Below are positions 14,901 through 22,270 of a DNA stretch of 38,664 nt, one piece after another. This DNA comes from CAZLYX01 sp964563885 (GTDB taxonomy: Bacteria; Pseudomonadota; Gammaproteobacteria; Burkholderiales; Neisseriaceae): assembly GCA_964563885.1 (NCBI GenBank), contig CAZLYX010000015.1, positions 1-38,664 of the forward strand. Reading direction: 5' to 3'. The translations under genes and the position numbers were made by a program. Each line of letters begins with the position of its first letter. Within the stretch, counting starts at the first letter, position 1. The notes under the pieces were generated by a model, which worked only from the letters and a program-made list of their open reading frames with translations, ran no database searches and had not been told where the DNA came from.

Positions 14901-15265
14901 TAATCTATCGCAAGGCAGATTGTGATTAACAAACATGTGTGCAGCAAACGGTGCTTTTGATAATCGTAATAGGGTAGCAAAGTGATTGAAGTGGTGATTG
15001 GTTTTTGAACGGTACTAGGGTGCATAATATTTTATGTTTAACATAAAAGTTGAAGTTCCTATCAGCCATCAAGCGTGTTAAAACAGTTTGCTATTTCTGC
15101 CAGTAAGCGCCTGTAATCGGTTACAATCATGCTCGCTCGATTGATTCGAGCGCTTATTTAACCTTCTGGTCTTAAGCCTTTTCACCATTGGCGGTAGTAG
15201 AATGATGTTTACTCTTAGCTGCTGTCAGTGTCGAAAAGTGTTCGGGCCTATTAAGTGAACTAAAA
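14901..15265. promoter_or_regulatory. Non-coding leader region upstream of rnc
   Basis: No gene is visible in this 365-bp stretch. It holds the inverted repeat TGTAA-TCGG-TTACA (15111-15124) and a 7-bp perfect hairpin CGCTCGA/TCGAGCG (15134-15152). A TACAAT inside the first repeat could be a -10 box. The rnc start has only a weak Shine-Dalgarno site. RNase III often cuts its own leader, so a structured leader is plausible but unproven. Confidence 0.3.
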
Positions 15266-15985
15266 ATGAAATTAGATCAATTGAAAACCCGCGCGCTGGT
15301 ACAGATACAACGTGCGCTGGGTTATTCTTTTAAAGAGCCTACTTTGTTAGTGCGGGCGTTAACTCACCGTAGTTTTTCTTCAAAAAATAATGAGCGTTTT
15401 GAGTTTGTAGGCGATTCAATTCTAAATTATACCGTTGCCATTATGCTGTTTGAAGCATTCCCTACATTAAGTGAAGGTGAGTTGTCACGCTTACGTGCCA
15501 ATTTAGTGAATGAAGGTGTGCTGGCTGAAATTGCTGTTTTGATTAAAGTGGGCGAGGCTTTGTTTCTTGGACAAGGTGAGCTTAAAAGTGGCGGGTTTAA
15601 TCGGTCATCAATTTTGGCTGATGCAATGGAAGCTATGTTTGCCGCAGTGAGTTTTGATGCAGATTTTGCGGCCGCCGAGCAAGTGGTGCGCCATTTATTT
15701 TATCAGCGTGTAACGAGTGTTGATTTTCACAATCAAGGCAAAGACAATAAAACCACTTTGCAAGAAGCGTTGCAGGCACGCCGTTTGCCATTGCCTAAAT
15801 ATCGCATTGAAGAGCAGATTGGTACGCCGCAAGATATTCAATTTGTGGTGTCGTGCGATTTGGGTGAGTTGGGTTTTATTTGCAATGCCAGCGGTGTCAG
15901 CCGTAAAGTAGCAGAGCAGGAAACGGCGGAAACGGCTTTGTCTTGGTTGGAGGCTAATGTGCCTCTTAAAAAAGCCAAAAAATAA
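15266..15985 (+). CDS. rnc: Ribonuclease III
   Basis: This enzyme cleaves double-stranded RNA in rRNA maturation and mRNA control. The 239 residues comprise the catalytic domain (about 1-155), with the signature NERFEFVGDSILN (42-54) holding the metal ligands and a second acidic cluster in ADAMEAMFAAV. A C-terminal double-stranded RNA-binding domain (about 160-232) has KTTLQEALQARRLPLPKYRI and the AEQETAETALSWL helix. A DUS inverted pair (16012-16038) separates it from era by 73 bases, so the classic rnc-era coupling is looser here. It may still be one transcript, because the hairpin lacks a T-run. Confidence 0.97.
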   Translation: MKLDQLKTRALVQIQRALGYSFKEPTLLVRALTHRSFSSKNNERFEFVGDSILNYTVAIMLFEAFPTLSEGELSRLRANLVNEGVLAEIAVLIKVGEALFLGQGELKSGGFNRSSILADAMEAMFAAVSFDADFAAAEQVVRHLFYQRVTSVDFHNQGKDNKTTLQEALQARRLPLPKYRIEEQIGTPQDIQFVVSCDLGELGFICNASGVSRKVAEQETAETALSWLEANVPLKKAKK

Positions 15986-16011
15986 CATTACAATCAAAAT
16001 AAATATTATGT

Positions 16012-16038
16012 TTCAGGTAGCCTCAAAGGCTACCTGAA
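16012..16038. repeat. Perfect DUS inverted pair between rnc and era
   Basis: TTCAGGTAGCCT and AGGCTACCTGAA flank a 3-base loop. No T-run follows, so read-through into era is likely and the pair may instead be an RNA-processing hairpin or purely an uptake signal. Confidence 0.8.
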
Positions 16039-16058
16039 GAGAGTTAGGAAAGAAACTT

Positions 16059-16967
16059 ATGTTACAAGAACCAGAACATCACGGCTATCGTTGCGGCTTT
16101 GTCGCCATTGTTGGTCGTCCAAACGTGGGAAAATCAACGCTGATGAACCATTTAATTGGTCAAAAAATCAGCATCACCAGCAAAAAAGCACAAACGACAC
16201 GTCATAAAATCACCGGAATTCACACTGATAAAACAGTTCAATTTGTGTTTGTAGACACGCCTGGTTTTCAAATCAATCACCTCAATGCTTTAAATGATAG
16301 ATTAAATTTAAATGTTACCGAAGCCATGAGTGGCGTAGATGTGGTGATTTTGGTGGTAGAAGCAATGCGTTTTACCGATGCCGATAGAGTGGTTATGAAT
16401 AAGCTGCCTAAGCATATACCAGTATTATTGGTGGTGAACAAAATTGATAAAGAAAAAGCCAAAGATAAGTATGCTTTGAATGCTTTTATTGATGAGGTAA
16501 AAGCAGAATTTGAGTTTGCTGGTCATGAAGTGGTGAGCGCCAAGCATGGTTTGCGCATTACTAATTTATTGGAAACAGTAAAACCATTTATGCCAGAAAG
16601 TATTCCGTTATATCCAGAAGATATGGTAACTGATAAATCTAGCCGTTTCTTAGCGATGGAAATTGTGCGAGAAAAACTGTTTCGCTATTTAGGTGAAGAA
16701 TTACCTTATGCCATGAATGTGGAAGTAGAGCAATTTAAAGAAGAAGAAAGCGGCATGTACAGTATTTACATTGCAGTTTTGGTGGACAAAGAAGGACAAA
16801 AGCCTATTGTCATCGGCAAAGGCGGCGAACGTTTGAAAAAAATCTCCACCGAGGCACGCTTGGACATGGAAAAACTATTTGAAACTAAAGTATTTTTAAA
16901 AGTATGGGTAAAAGTAAAATCGGGCTGGGCGGATGATATTCGTTTTTTACGCGAGCTGGGTTTGTAA
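16059..16967 (+). CDS. era: GTPase Era, 16S rRNA/30S assembly factor
   Basis: Era binds the 3' end of 16S rRNA and couples 30S maturation to growth. The 302 residues show GRPNVGKST (G1), the switch region with TTRHKITGI, DTPGF (G3), NKID (G4) and VSAKHG (G5). A C-terminal KH domain follows with PIVIGKGGERLKKIS. An AGGA about 9 bases before the ATG supports the start. It follows rnc on the same strand. A degenerate DUS lies at 16980-16991, and a decayed methyltransferase remnant follows. Confidence 0.97.
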   Translation: MLQEPEHHGYRCGFVAIVGRPNVGKSTLMNHLIGQKISITSKKAQTTRHKITGIHTDKTVQFVFVDTPGFQINHLNALNDRLNLNVTEAMSGVDVVILVVEAMRFTDADRVVMNKLPKHIPVLLVVNKIDKEKAKDKYALNAFIDEVKAEFEFAGHEVVSAKHGLRITNLLETVKPFMPESIPLYPEDMVTDKSSRFLAMEIVREKLFRYLGEELPYAMNVEVEQFKEEESGMYSIYIAVLVDKEGQKPIVIGKGGERLKKISTEARLDMEKLFETKVFLKVWVKVKSGWADDIRFLRELGL

Positions 16968-17002
16968 TCACAATCTGCTTTCAGGTAGTCTTACTTAGAT
17001 AA

Positions 17003-17297
17003 GTGTTTAACTTCGGCTATCTGCCAGGCGAAGCTAAAAATTAACCACTGAAGAAGCTTCTAGTGTGCTGGCGCTGCAAGCTGCGGCTAGAAAACTAAAG
17101 ATTGGTGGCATCTGGCGGCTGTTGTTTACAGTGGTCATCAAGCTGGAAAATTAGAGAGTGAAGCTGTGTTGGCATGGGCAGAGAATTCACCACAAGCTCC
17201 ATTTCAAGTGTTGCGTTATGGGTTTGTTAATCAGCGTAACCAGCCGCCTTATTTATTGGCAGTAGAAAAAATATCCAACCCATATCAACGCAGGTAA
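17003..17297 (+). pseudogene. mnmM: Remnant of mnmM/ytqB-type SAM methyltransferase (N-terminus lost, two frameshifts)
   Basis: Three short frames, read in order, rebuild the C-terminal half of a YtqB/MnmM-family methyltransferase. 17003-17041 gives VFNFGYLPGEAKN, matching the family NFGYLPGG motif. 17041-17091 gives LTTEEASSVLALQAAARK. From about 17107 to the stop at 17297 the frame begins WHLAAVVYSGHQAGK, carrying the family GHxxGxxE motif, and ends YLLAVEKISNPYQRR. The N-terminal SAM-binding half is absent; era ends only 35 bases upstream. MnmM methylates the wobble uridine of some tRNAs in Bacillus. The family assignment rests on recalled motifs, not a search. The decay itself (stops and frame changes) is directly visible. 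Confidence 0.78.
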
Positions 17298-17335
17298 GTT
17301 AATCAACATAATTGAATAAACAGGTGCAACACAAA

Positions 17336-17710
17336 ATGTATCCGATGATGAAACACAGCCACTTATTGTTTGTGGTATTGACTGTATTTTTATTTAATCT
17401 GCGCTTTTTATTACGTTGGGTTTGGCCAGAAAAAAACCTGCCTAAGTTACTTAAAATAATGCCGCACTTAAATGATACTTTGTTACTGGGCACTGGCTTG
17501 TGGTTAATGTACATAACCAAATTCATGCCGTTTGTGAATGCAGATTGGTTAGGGGTAAAGTTATTGTTATTAGTGTTTTATATTGGTTTAGGAACGATTA
17601 CCATGAAATCGGCGCCGCGCAGTGGCAAAAATATTATTGCTTATATTGCGTCAATGTTATGTGTGGCGGCCATGGTTTATTTGGCGTTGTATAAATCATT
17701 TGACATGTGA
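17336..17710 (+). CDS. SirB2-family integral membrane protein
   Basis: This small inner-membrane protein belongs to the SirB2 family, named after a Salmonella invasion-regulator locus; its biochemical role is unknown. From the ATG at 17336 it has 124 residues starting MYPMMKHSHLLFVVLTVFLF, the typical family opening. Four hydrophobic segments are visible (about 8-24, 50-65, 72-88, 100-118), with NDTLLLGTGLWLM and a conserved LGVKLLLLVFYIGLG stretch. An AGGTG lies about 9 bases upstream. A longer version from a TTG at 17312 is less likely. It follows the mnmM remnant by 39 bases, and a variant DUS lies at 17726-17737. Confidence 0.85.
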   Translation: MYPMMKHSHLLFVVLTVFLFNLRFLLRWVWPEKNLPKLLKIMPHLNDTLLLGTGLWLMYITKFMPFVNADWLGVKLLLLVFYIGLGTITMKSAPRSGKNIIAYIASMLCVAAMVYLALYKSFDM

Positions 17711-17725
17711 ATGAGTTAATAGGCT

Positions 17726-17737
17726 TTCAGGCAGCCT
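17726..17737. repeat. Simonsiella-dialect DUS between sirB2 and cueR
   Basis: TTCAGGCAGCCT is the reverse of AGGCTGCCTGAA, one base different from the dominant local dialect. It abuts the end of the cueR gene. Confidence 0.8.
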
Positions 17738-18139
17738 TCATCTTGAAACAAAAATTTCTGACAACCTATCAATAATTGGGCAAGCGGAATGTTGATTGCC
17801 TTTGCAGCTTAAATACCAAGATTGCAAAGTGTCGTTCATACTTTGTAAGCGTTCAATCTTATTTTGTAGCGTAATCATATGCTCGCCAACCAATTGTTTG
17901 ACATCGGCGCTGTTGCGGTTAGCATCGTTTTTTAAACTGAGTAAAACTTTTATTTGTGGCAGTGAAAAATCCACCTCACGGGCGTGTTTTATAAAATAAA
18001 GCGTTACCAAGTCAGCTTCGCTATATTGGCGATAACCACTTTCACTGCGTTTTGCTGGCTCAATCAACCCCGCTTGTTCATAATCACGAATCATTTTGCT
18101 GGTTAAACCAGTTCGCTTAGCTGCTTCACTGATGTTCAT
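17738..18139 (-). CDS. cueR: Cu(I)-responsive MerR-family activator CueR
   Basis: This regulator senses cytosolic Cu(I)/Ag(I)/Au(I) and activates copper-efflux genes by untwisting their promoters. The 133 residues start with the MerR winged helix (MNISEAAKRTGLTSKMIRDYEQAGLI), followed by GYRQYSEADL and a long dimer helix (about 75-108). The metal loop has Cys112 and Cys120 separated by seven residues, then PII. The spacing and position match CueR-type sensors and differ from mercury, zinc or redox relatives. No copper ATPase or oxidase gene is adjacent, so its targets are elsewhere. A single DUS lies just upstream (18163-18174). Confidence 0.9.
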   Translation of the reverse strand: MNISEAAKRTGLTSKMIRDYEQAGLIEPAKRSESGYRQYSEADLVTLYFIKHAREVDFSLPQIKVLLSLKNDANRNSADVKQLVGEHMITLQNKIERLQSMNDTLQSWYLSCKGNQHSACPIIDRLSEIFVSR

Positions 18140-18162
18140 GCTTTATGCCTTAGATTTTATCT

Positions 18163-18174
18163 TTCAGGTAGCCT
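18163..18174. repeat. Single perfect DUS between the TSUP permease gene and cueR
   Basis: TTCAGGTAGCCT lies between the two reverse-strand genes, 12 bases from the end of the permease gene. Confidence 0.9.
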
Positions 18175-18185
18175 ATTGATATCAA

Positions 18186-18953
18186 CTAGGCAGAAAAAAT
18201 ATCCCAACCAAATTTACTGATCATCACCACCAATAAAACCATAAATCCATGGCGCAGAAAGTGTGCACCGCCGCGCATGGCTAAACTAGCACCAATGACG
18301 CTGCCGCATAAGTTGGCCAGCGCTAAAGGTAGTGCCCATGCCCAAACAATGTGGTTGTTGGGAATAAAGAAAACTAGCGCGGCGAGGTTGGTAGTGAGAT
18401 TGATGATTTTGGCAGAAGCCGTGGCAGTAAGAAAATCATACGCGTAAAAACGCACAAAAATAAACGCCAGTAAGCTGCCCGTGCCTGGGCCGAAAATGCC
18501 ATCATAAAAACCAATCAGCGCGCCAAAAAATAAACCCCATGCTGTTTCTTTACGGCTTAACGCGTGGGTTCGAGTAGTTTGGCCGAGATTCTTTTTAAAA
18601 AATGTGTATAAAAACATGATGGTCATGAGCACCAACATGGCGGGTTTCATGTATTGCACTGGTACATAAGCCACTAATTTAGCACCACCATACGAAGCAA
18701 TAAAAGCAAGTACAGCAGCGGGCAATAGCATTTTCAAAGGCACAGAAATGCGGCGAACAAATTGACCAGTGGCGGTGAGTGTGCCACAAAATGAGGCGAA
18801 TTTATTGGTGCCCATCACCGTGGCAATTGGTGTGGAAATTGGCAGGGCGCTAAACAAACCTGGTATTTGTAACAAACCACCACCACCAACAGCTGCGTCC
18901 ATTAAGCCGGCCAAAAAACCAATGACGAGCAGCAGAATAAACTGAGCATCCAT
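18186..18953 (-). CDS. TSUP (TauE/SafE, YfcA-like) family membrane permease
   Basis: This is an inner-membrane transporter of the TSUP family, whose members move sulfite, sulfoacetate or related organic anions; the substrate here is unknown. The 255 residues contain about eight hydrophobic segments and the two family repeats: GFLAGLMDAAVGGGGLLQIPGL near the N-terminus and GALIGFYDGIFGPGTGSLLAFIF in the middle. Those glycine-rich DxxxGGGG and DGxFGPGTG motifs are the hallmark. It is transcribed leftward towards cueR, without overlap. A DUS pair upstream (18998-19031) separates it from the CNP1-like gene. Confidence 0.9.
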   Translation of the reverse strand: MDAQFILLLVIGFLAGLMDAAVGGGGLLQIPGLFSALPISTPIATVMGTNKFASFCGTLTATGQFVRRISVPLKMLLPAAVLAFIASYGGAKLVAYVPVQYMKPAMLVLMTIMFLYTFFKKNLGQTTRTHALSRKETAWGLFFGALIGFYDGIFGPGTGSLLAFIFVRFYAYDFLTATASAKIINLTTNLAALVFFIPNNHIVWAWALPLALANLCGSVIGASLAMRGGAHFLRHGFMVLLVVMISKFGWDIFSA

Positions 18954-18997
18954 AGAGTAGACTCTTTAATATTAAGCATGAATAGTATCAATAAATA

Positions 18998-19031
18998 AGG
19001 CTACCTGAAACGTTTATATTTCAGGTAGCCT
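18998..19031. terminator. Perfect DUS inverted pair
   Basis: AGGCTACCTGAA at 18998-19009 and TTCAGGTAGCCT at 19020-19031 flank a 10-base loop. It lies between two reverse-strand genes and could terminate the CNP1-like gene. Confidence 0.7.
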
Positions 19032-19081
19032 TTATATTTTATTAAAAGATAATGAATTGTTTTAATGAAATTAAATGTAGA

Positions 19082-19645
19082 TTAACGGCCAGCGCGTACT
19101 TTAATTCGAGCATCCATTTCTTCAATATTTTTAGGCAAGCCATCTTCACAGAAAGTACGATAGAGAACGCTGTGGATTTTATTATCAGTGTTTAAAATAG
19201 CACCAATTGGTCGCCATTCTGCTTTGCGAGTTTTAATCCAACGTTTGTTAATGGTGTCGCCAAATGCAAAAACTTTATACATGGAAGGGTCAGAGTTGAA
19301 TGTTGCATCCGTACAGCGGATACCTTCCGCGCTAATGTTGTCAAAGCCTTGTGCCGATTTAATGTTTAATACATAGCGCACAGTGCGATCGGGTGCGATC
19401 ATTACACTGCTCAACAATAATTGTGGCTGTACTTTAAAATCTTTGCTTACATAAATGTTAAACCAATCAGCGGTTTGAGCAGGAAAGTCAGGTAAGGCTA
19501 ATTCTGCTTCGTTAGCGTTGGCAGCATTGATATCTGATTCTTTTGCTACATAGCGAGTGTTAGTTAAAGTATCTTTCTCGCTACGCGGTGCTGCCCACGT
19601 GAAGGTGGTGGTTAGTGCAAGAGCCAATAAAACTAAGTGGCGCAT
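19082..19645 (-). CDS. CNP1-like family exported protein
   Basis: This 187-residue protein has a cleavable signal (MRHLVLLALALTTTFTWA) and so is probably periplasmic. The body resembles the CNP1-like family of Betaproteobacteria, with PDFPAQTADWFNIYVS, VRYVLNIKSAQGFDNISAEGIRC and an EWRPIGA segment, plus two conserved Cys. The name derives from an antigen similarity in Neisseria/Cryptococcus literature and carries no known function. The start is supported by an AGGAG 8 bases upstream. It is likely monocistronic, flanked by the DUS terminator downstream and divergent from tusA. Confidence 0.82.
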   Translation of the reverse strand: MRHLVLLALALTTTFTWAAPRSEKDTLTNTRYVAKESDINAANANEAELALPDFPAQTADWFNIYVSKDFKVQPQLLLSSVMIAPDRTVRYVLNIKSAQGFDNISAEGIRCTDATFNSDPSMYKVFAFGDTINKRWIKTRKAEWRPIGAILNTDNKIHSVLYRTFCEDGLPKNIEEMDARIKVRAGR

Positions 19646-19863
19646 AATTTACTCCTTAGCAGTAGTGCACCATTGTAAGCGTTTACCTACAGCTTGGAAA
19701 GCAAGAGAACATGTAAAAAATGTTATAAAAATATCTTTTGTATTGGACTCTCAACTGCAATCTTTAACTAAAGCAAGGATTAGCTGGTCTAACCCGACCA
19801 TTTGCATTGTGTCGGAAAGCTGCTGAAAAGGTTATAATCAAAAAGTAAATAAAGGTAATGAAC

Positions 19864-20088
19864 ATGAATACAGTAACTTTAGATGTAACAGGGCTTAAAT
19901 GCCCGTTGCCCATTTTAAAAGCCAAAAAAGCATTGGCTCAAATGGAGGTGGATGAAGTATTAACTGTACTCGCCACTGATGTCGGCGCACCTGATGACTT
20001 TGCTGCGTTTTGTCGGCAAACAGGGCATGTCTTGCTGGAGTCAACCGAAAAAGAAGGTGTGTTTACTTTAATAGTGAAACACAAATAG
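19864..20088 (+). CDS. tusA: TusA-family sulfurtransferase
   Basis: This is a small sulfur-carrier protein of the TusA/SirA/YeeD fold, acting in the cytoplasm in tRNA thiolation or sulfur trafficking. The 74 residues carry the diagnostic LDVTGLKCPLPILKAKKAL with the active Cys in the CPxP motif, and a later DFAAFCRQTGH helix. A start at 19864 is preferred over the in-frame ATG at 19858 because AAAGG then lies at about 8-9 bases. A TATAAT at 19833-19838 may be the -10 box. The stop codon TAG overlaps the first bases of a DUS (20087-20098). pyrC follows after 34 bases, so the two may be co-transcribed. Confidence 0.88.
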   Translation: MNTVTLDVTGLKCPLPILKAKKALAQMEVDEVLTVLATDVGAPDDFAAFCRQTGHVLLESTEKEGVFTLIVKHK

Positions 20089-20098
20089 GCTACCTGAA
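20087..20098. repeat. DUS overlapping the tusA stop codon
   Basis: AGGCTACCTGAA shares its first two bases with the TAG stop of tusA and lies between tusA and pyrC. Confidence 0.9.
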
Positions 20099-20122
20099 AC
20101 AAATATTTATAAGGAATTATTC

Positions 20123-21160
20123 ATGCAAACTTTAACCATAATTCAACCTGATGATTGGCACCTGCACGTGCGCGATGGCGAAGCATTAAAAGCAGTTTTG
20201 CCTTATACCGCACGCCAAATGGGTCGTGCTGTGATAATGCCCAATCTGAAACAGCCAGTAATAAGCGTAGCCGATGCTAAAGCCTATAAAGAACAGATTA
20301 TGGCGGCTTTGCCTACTGGAAGCACTTTCGAACCATTAATGACCCTTTATCTTACCGATAACACCACGCCAAAATTAGTGCGTGAAGCTAAAGCAGCTGG
20401 TATTGTGGCATTCAAATTGTATCCCGCTGGAGCTACTACCAATTCAGATTCCGGTGTCACTGATTTATTTAAGTTAATACCCGTTTTAAAAGAAATAGCG
20501 GCGCAAAATATCTTATTTTTAGTGCATGGCGAAGTGACAGATGCTGATATTGATATTTTTGATCGTGAAGCCGTTTTTATTGAACGGATAATGAAACCAG
20601 TGTTGGCACAAGTACCTAATTTAAAAGTAGTATTCGAGCATATTACTACTGCCGATGCTGCGAGATTAGTGATGGAAGCGGGCGATAATGTCGCCGCTAG
20701 CGTTACACCACAACATTTGCTGCTCAATCGCAATCATTTGTTGGTAGGTGGCGTAAGACCTCACCATTACTGTTTACCTGTATTAAAGCGTGAAACTCAT
20801 CGTCAAGCCTTGGTTAATGCCATTACTGGCGCTCAATCACATAAATTTTTCTTAGGTACAGACAGCGCTCCGCATGCACAGTCTACCAAAGAAAACGCTT
20901 GTGGCTGCGCGGGTATGTTTAGTGCCGTTACTGCAATTGAATTGTATGCAGAGGTGTTTGAGCAAGCGGGTGCATTGGATAAATTGGAAGCGTTTGCTTC
21001 AAAAAATGGAGCACGCTTTTATAGCCTACCAGAAAACACCAATACTATTACCTTGCTTAAACAAACTCAGCAAGTTCCCACCAGCATACCGTTTGGTGCT
21101 GGCGAACAATTGGTGCCCATGCGTGCCGGAGAAACTGTTGCTTGGAGTGTGCAGTATTAG
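20123..21160 (+). CDS. pyrC: Dihydroorotase, class II
   Basis: This zinc enzyme cyclises carbamoyl-aspartate to dihydroorotate, the third step of de novo pyrimidine synthesis. The 345 residues match E. coli-type PyrC. PDDWHLHVRDG (about 9-19) provides the HxH metal pair. The carboxylated Lys is in FKLYPAGATTNSDSG, further ligands are in LVHGEVTD and VVFEHITT, and the catalytic Asp is in GTDSAPH. AAGGA lies 7 bases before the ATG. Located 34 bases after tusA. Confidence 0.97.
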   Translation: MQTLTIIQPDDWHLHVRDGEALKAVLPYTARQMGRAVIMPNLKQPVISVADAKAYKEQIMAALPTGSTFEPLMTLYLTDNTTPKLVREAKAAGIVAFKLYPAGATTNSDSGVTDLFKLIPVLKEIAAQNILFLVHGEVTDADIDIFDREAVFIERIMKPVLAQVPNLKVVFEHITTADAARLVMEAGDNVAASVTPQHLLLNRNHLLVGGVRPHHYCLPVLKRETHRQALVNAITGAQSHKFFLGTDSAPHAQSTKENACGCAGMFSAVTAIELYAEVFEQAGALDKLEAFASKNGARFYSLPENTNTITLLKQTQQVPTSIPFGAGEQLVPMRAGETVAWSVQY

Positions 21161-21208
21161 AGCTAGCTGTTTATTTTTACACACACTACTGGCTAAGGCG
21201 CAAATGGT

Positions 21209-21220
21209 TTCAGGTAGCCT
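21209..21220. repeat. Single perfect DUS after pyrC
   Basis: TTCAGGTAGCCT lies about 50 bases past pyrC. The rest of the 266-bp gap before the transglycosylase gene shows only a TATAAT (about 21318) as a possible promoter element. Confidence 0.88.
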
Positions 21221-21426
21221 TTAGTCGTTTTAATGATGCTGAGTGTTGCAAACAGCCTATGTTTATCAGCTCTTGCGTTTAAATAAGTTGGTTGGCTTTA
21301 TCGTTATTGATAAACACTTTATAATCAAAGGCTAAACCTATGCTCTGATTGAGCATCTTTTGTGACTAAAGTTTTACGTACAGCTTAACCACATGATTTT
21401 TATAAATTGATTGAATCATTAACATT

Positions 21427-22059
21427 ATGGAAAAACACATTACCAAAAATATGTTACAGCCCGTTATTAGTCGTCGAAAGTTTTTGTTGGCTGGAGCATC
21501 TTGCTTATTAGTACCTCAAATTGTGTTGGCTGGCCCGCAGCGTGAAGAAACGTTATCAGACGATGTGACCAGTGTGATGCGCAGCTCGGTTGGGAATGCT
21601 AATCCGCCGCGGTTGGTGTTTGGCGATACTGCTGAAGCACAGCGTTGGTTGCAAAATATGTCGGCACGATTAGCGCGTTTTGTACCCAATGAAACTGAAC
21701 GCCGACGCTTATTGACTTATATTCAATATGAATCGACACGTGCGGGATTAGATACACAAGTTGTGCTAGGCTTGATTGAAGTGGAAAGCGCTTTTCGCCA
21801 ATATGCCATTAGTAATGTGGGTGCGCGAGGTTTGATGCAAGTAATGCCATTTTGGAAAAACCATATTGGTCAGTCTAGCCATAATTTATTCGATATCCGT
21901 ACCAATTTACGTTATGGTTGTACGATTTTAAGACATTATCGTAATGTAGAACGCGGCGATATGGTACGAGCCTTAGCACGTTTTAACGGCAGCTTAGGCA
22001 GCTTGAAATACCCTAATGCAGTTTTGGGTGCACATCGAAATCGTTGGTCTTGGACATAG
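21427..22059 (+). CDS. Lytic transglycosylase (SLT domain) with Tat-type signal
   Basis: This is a murein lytic transglycosylase that cleaves peptidoglycan glycan strands in the periplasm. The 210 residues start with a long n-region and a twin-arginine motif SRRKFLLAG (15-23), a hydrophobic stretch, and an LAGPQ cleavage region, suggesting Tat export. The SLT domain (about 90-200) has the catalytic Glu120 in LIEVESAFRQYAISNVGARGLMQVMP, and NLRYGCTIL. It is shorter than Slt70 and closer to small SLT-only enzymes. The ATG at 21427 lacks a clear Shine-Dalgarno site; the ATG at 21451 would keep the RR motif. A large hairpin lies downstream. Confidence 0.88.
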   Translation: MEKHITKNMLQPVISRRKFLLAGASCLLVPQIVLAGPQREETLSDDVTSVMRSSVGNANPPRLVFGDTAEAQRWLQNMSARLARFVPNETERRRLLTYIQYESTRAGLDTQVVLGLIEVESAFRQYAISNVGARGLMQVMPFWKNHIGQSSHNLFDIRTNLRYGCTILRHYRNVERGDMVRALARFNGSLGSLKYPNAVLGAHRNRWSWT

Positions 22060-22145
22060 CTATAGGTGGTTTTCATTTAACTTCTTTGCCATCTTTCGGG
22101 TGCTAAGTTGATGAAATTATTTCAATAAACAAATATTTTTATTAA

Positions 22146-22210
22146 TCAAAGGCTGTTTCTAAAAAATCATCTGACATGGTGTCGGTGGTTTTAAAGAAAC
22201 AGCCATTTGA
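22146..22210. terminator. Large hairpin between the transglycosylase and MFS genes
   Basis: The arm TCAAAGGCTGTTTCT (22146-22160) pairs with AGAAACAGCC-A-TTTGA (22195-22210) with a single bulged A. A smaller GACA/TGTC hairpin sits in the loop (about 22173-22183). It is not DUS-related. There is no T-run after the stem, so it may be a terminator, an RNA-processing element, or a decayed palindromic mobile repeat. Confidence 0.5.
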
Positions 22211-22270
22211 TTTGTTATATAATTTGCTTTGAATCTGCCGTTTGGCAGCAGAATAAACAAGAATAGGATT

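Noticed and set aside
14730..14936. Open frame on the reverse strand through the second N block
   Set aside because: It consists of the gap plus the duplicated flank; no protein family features.
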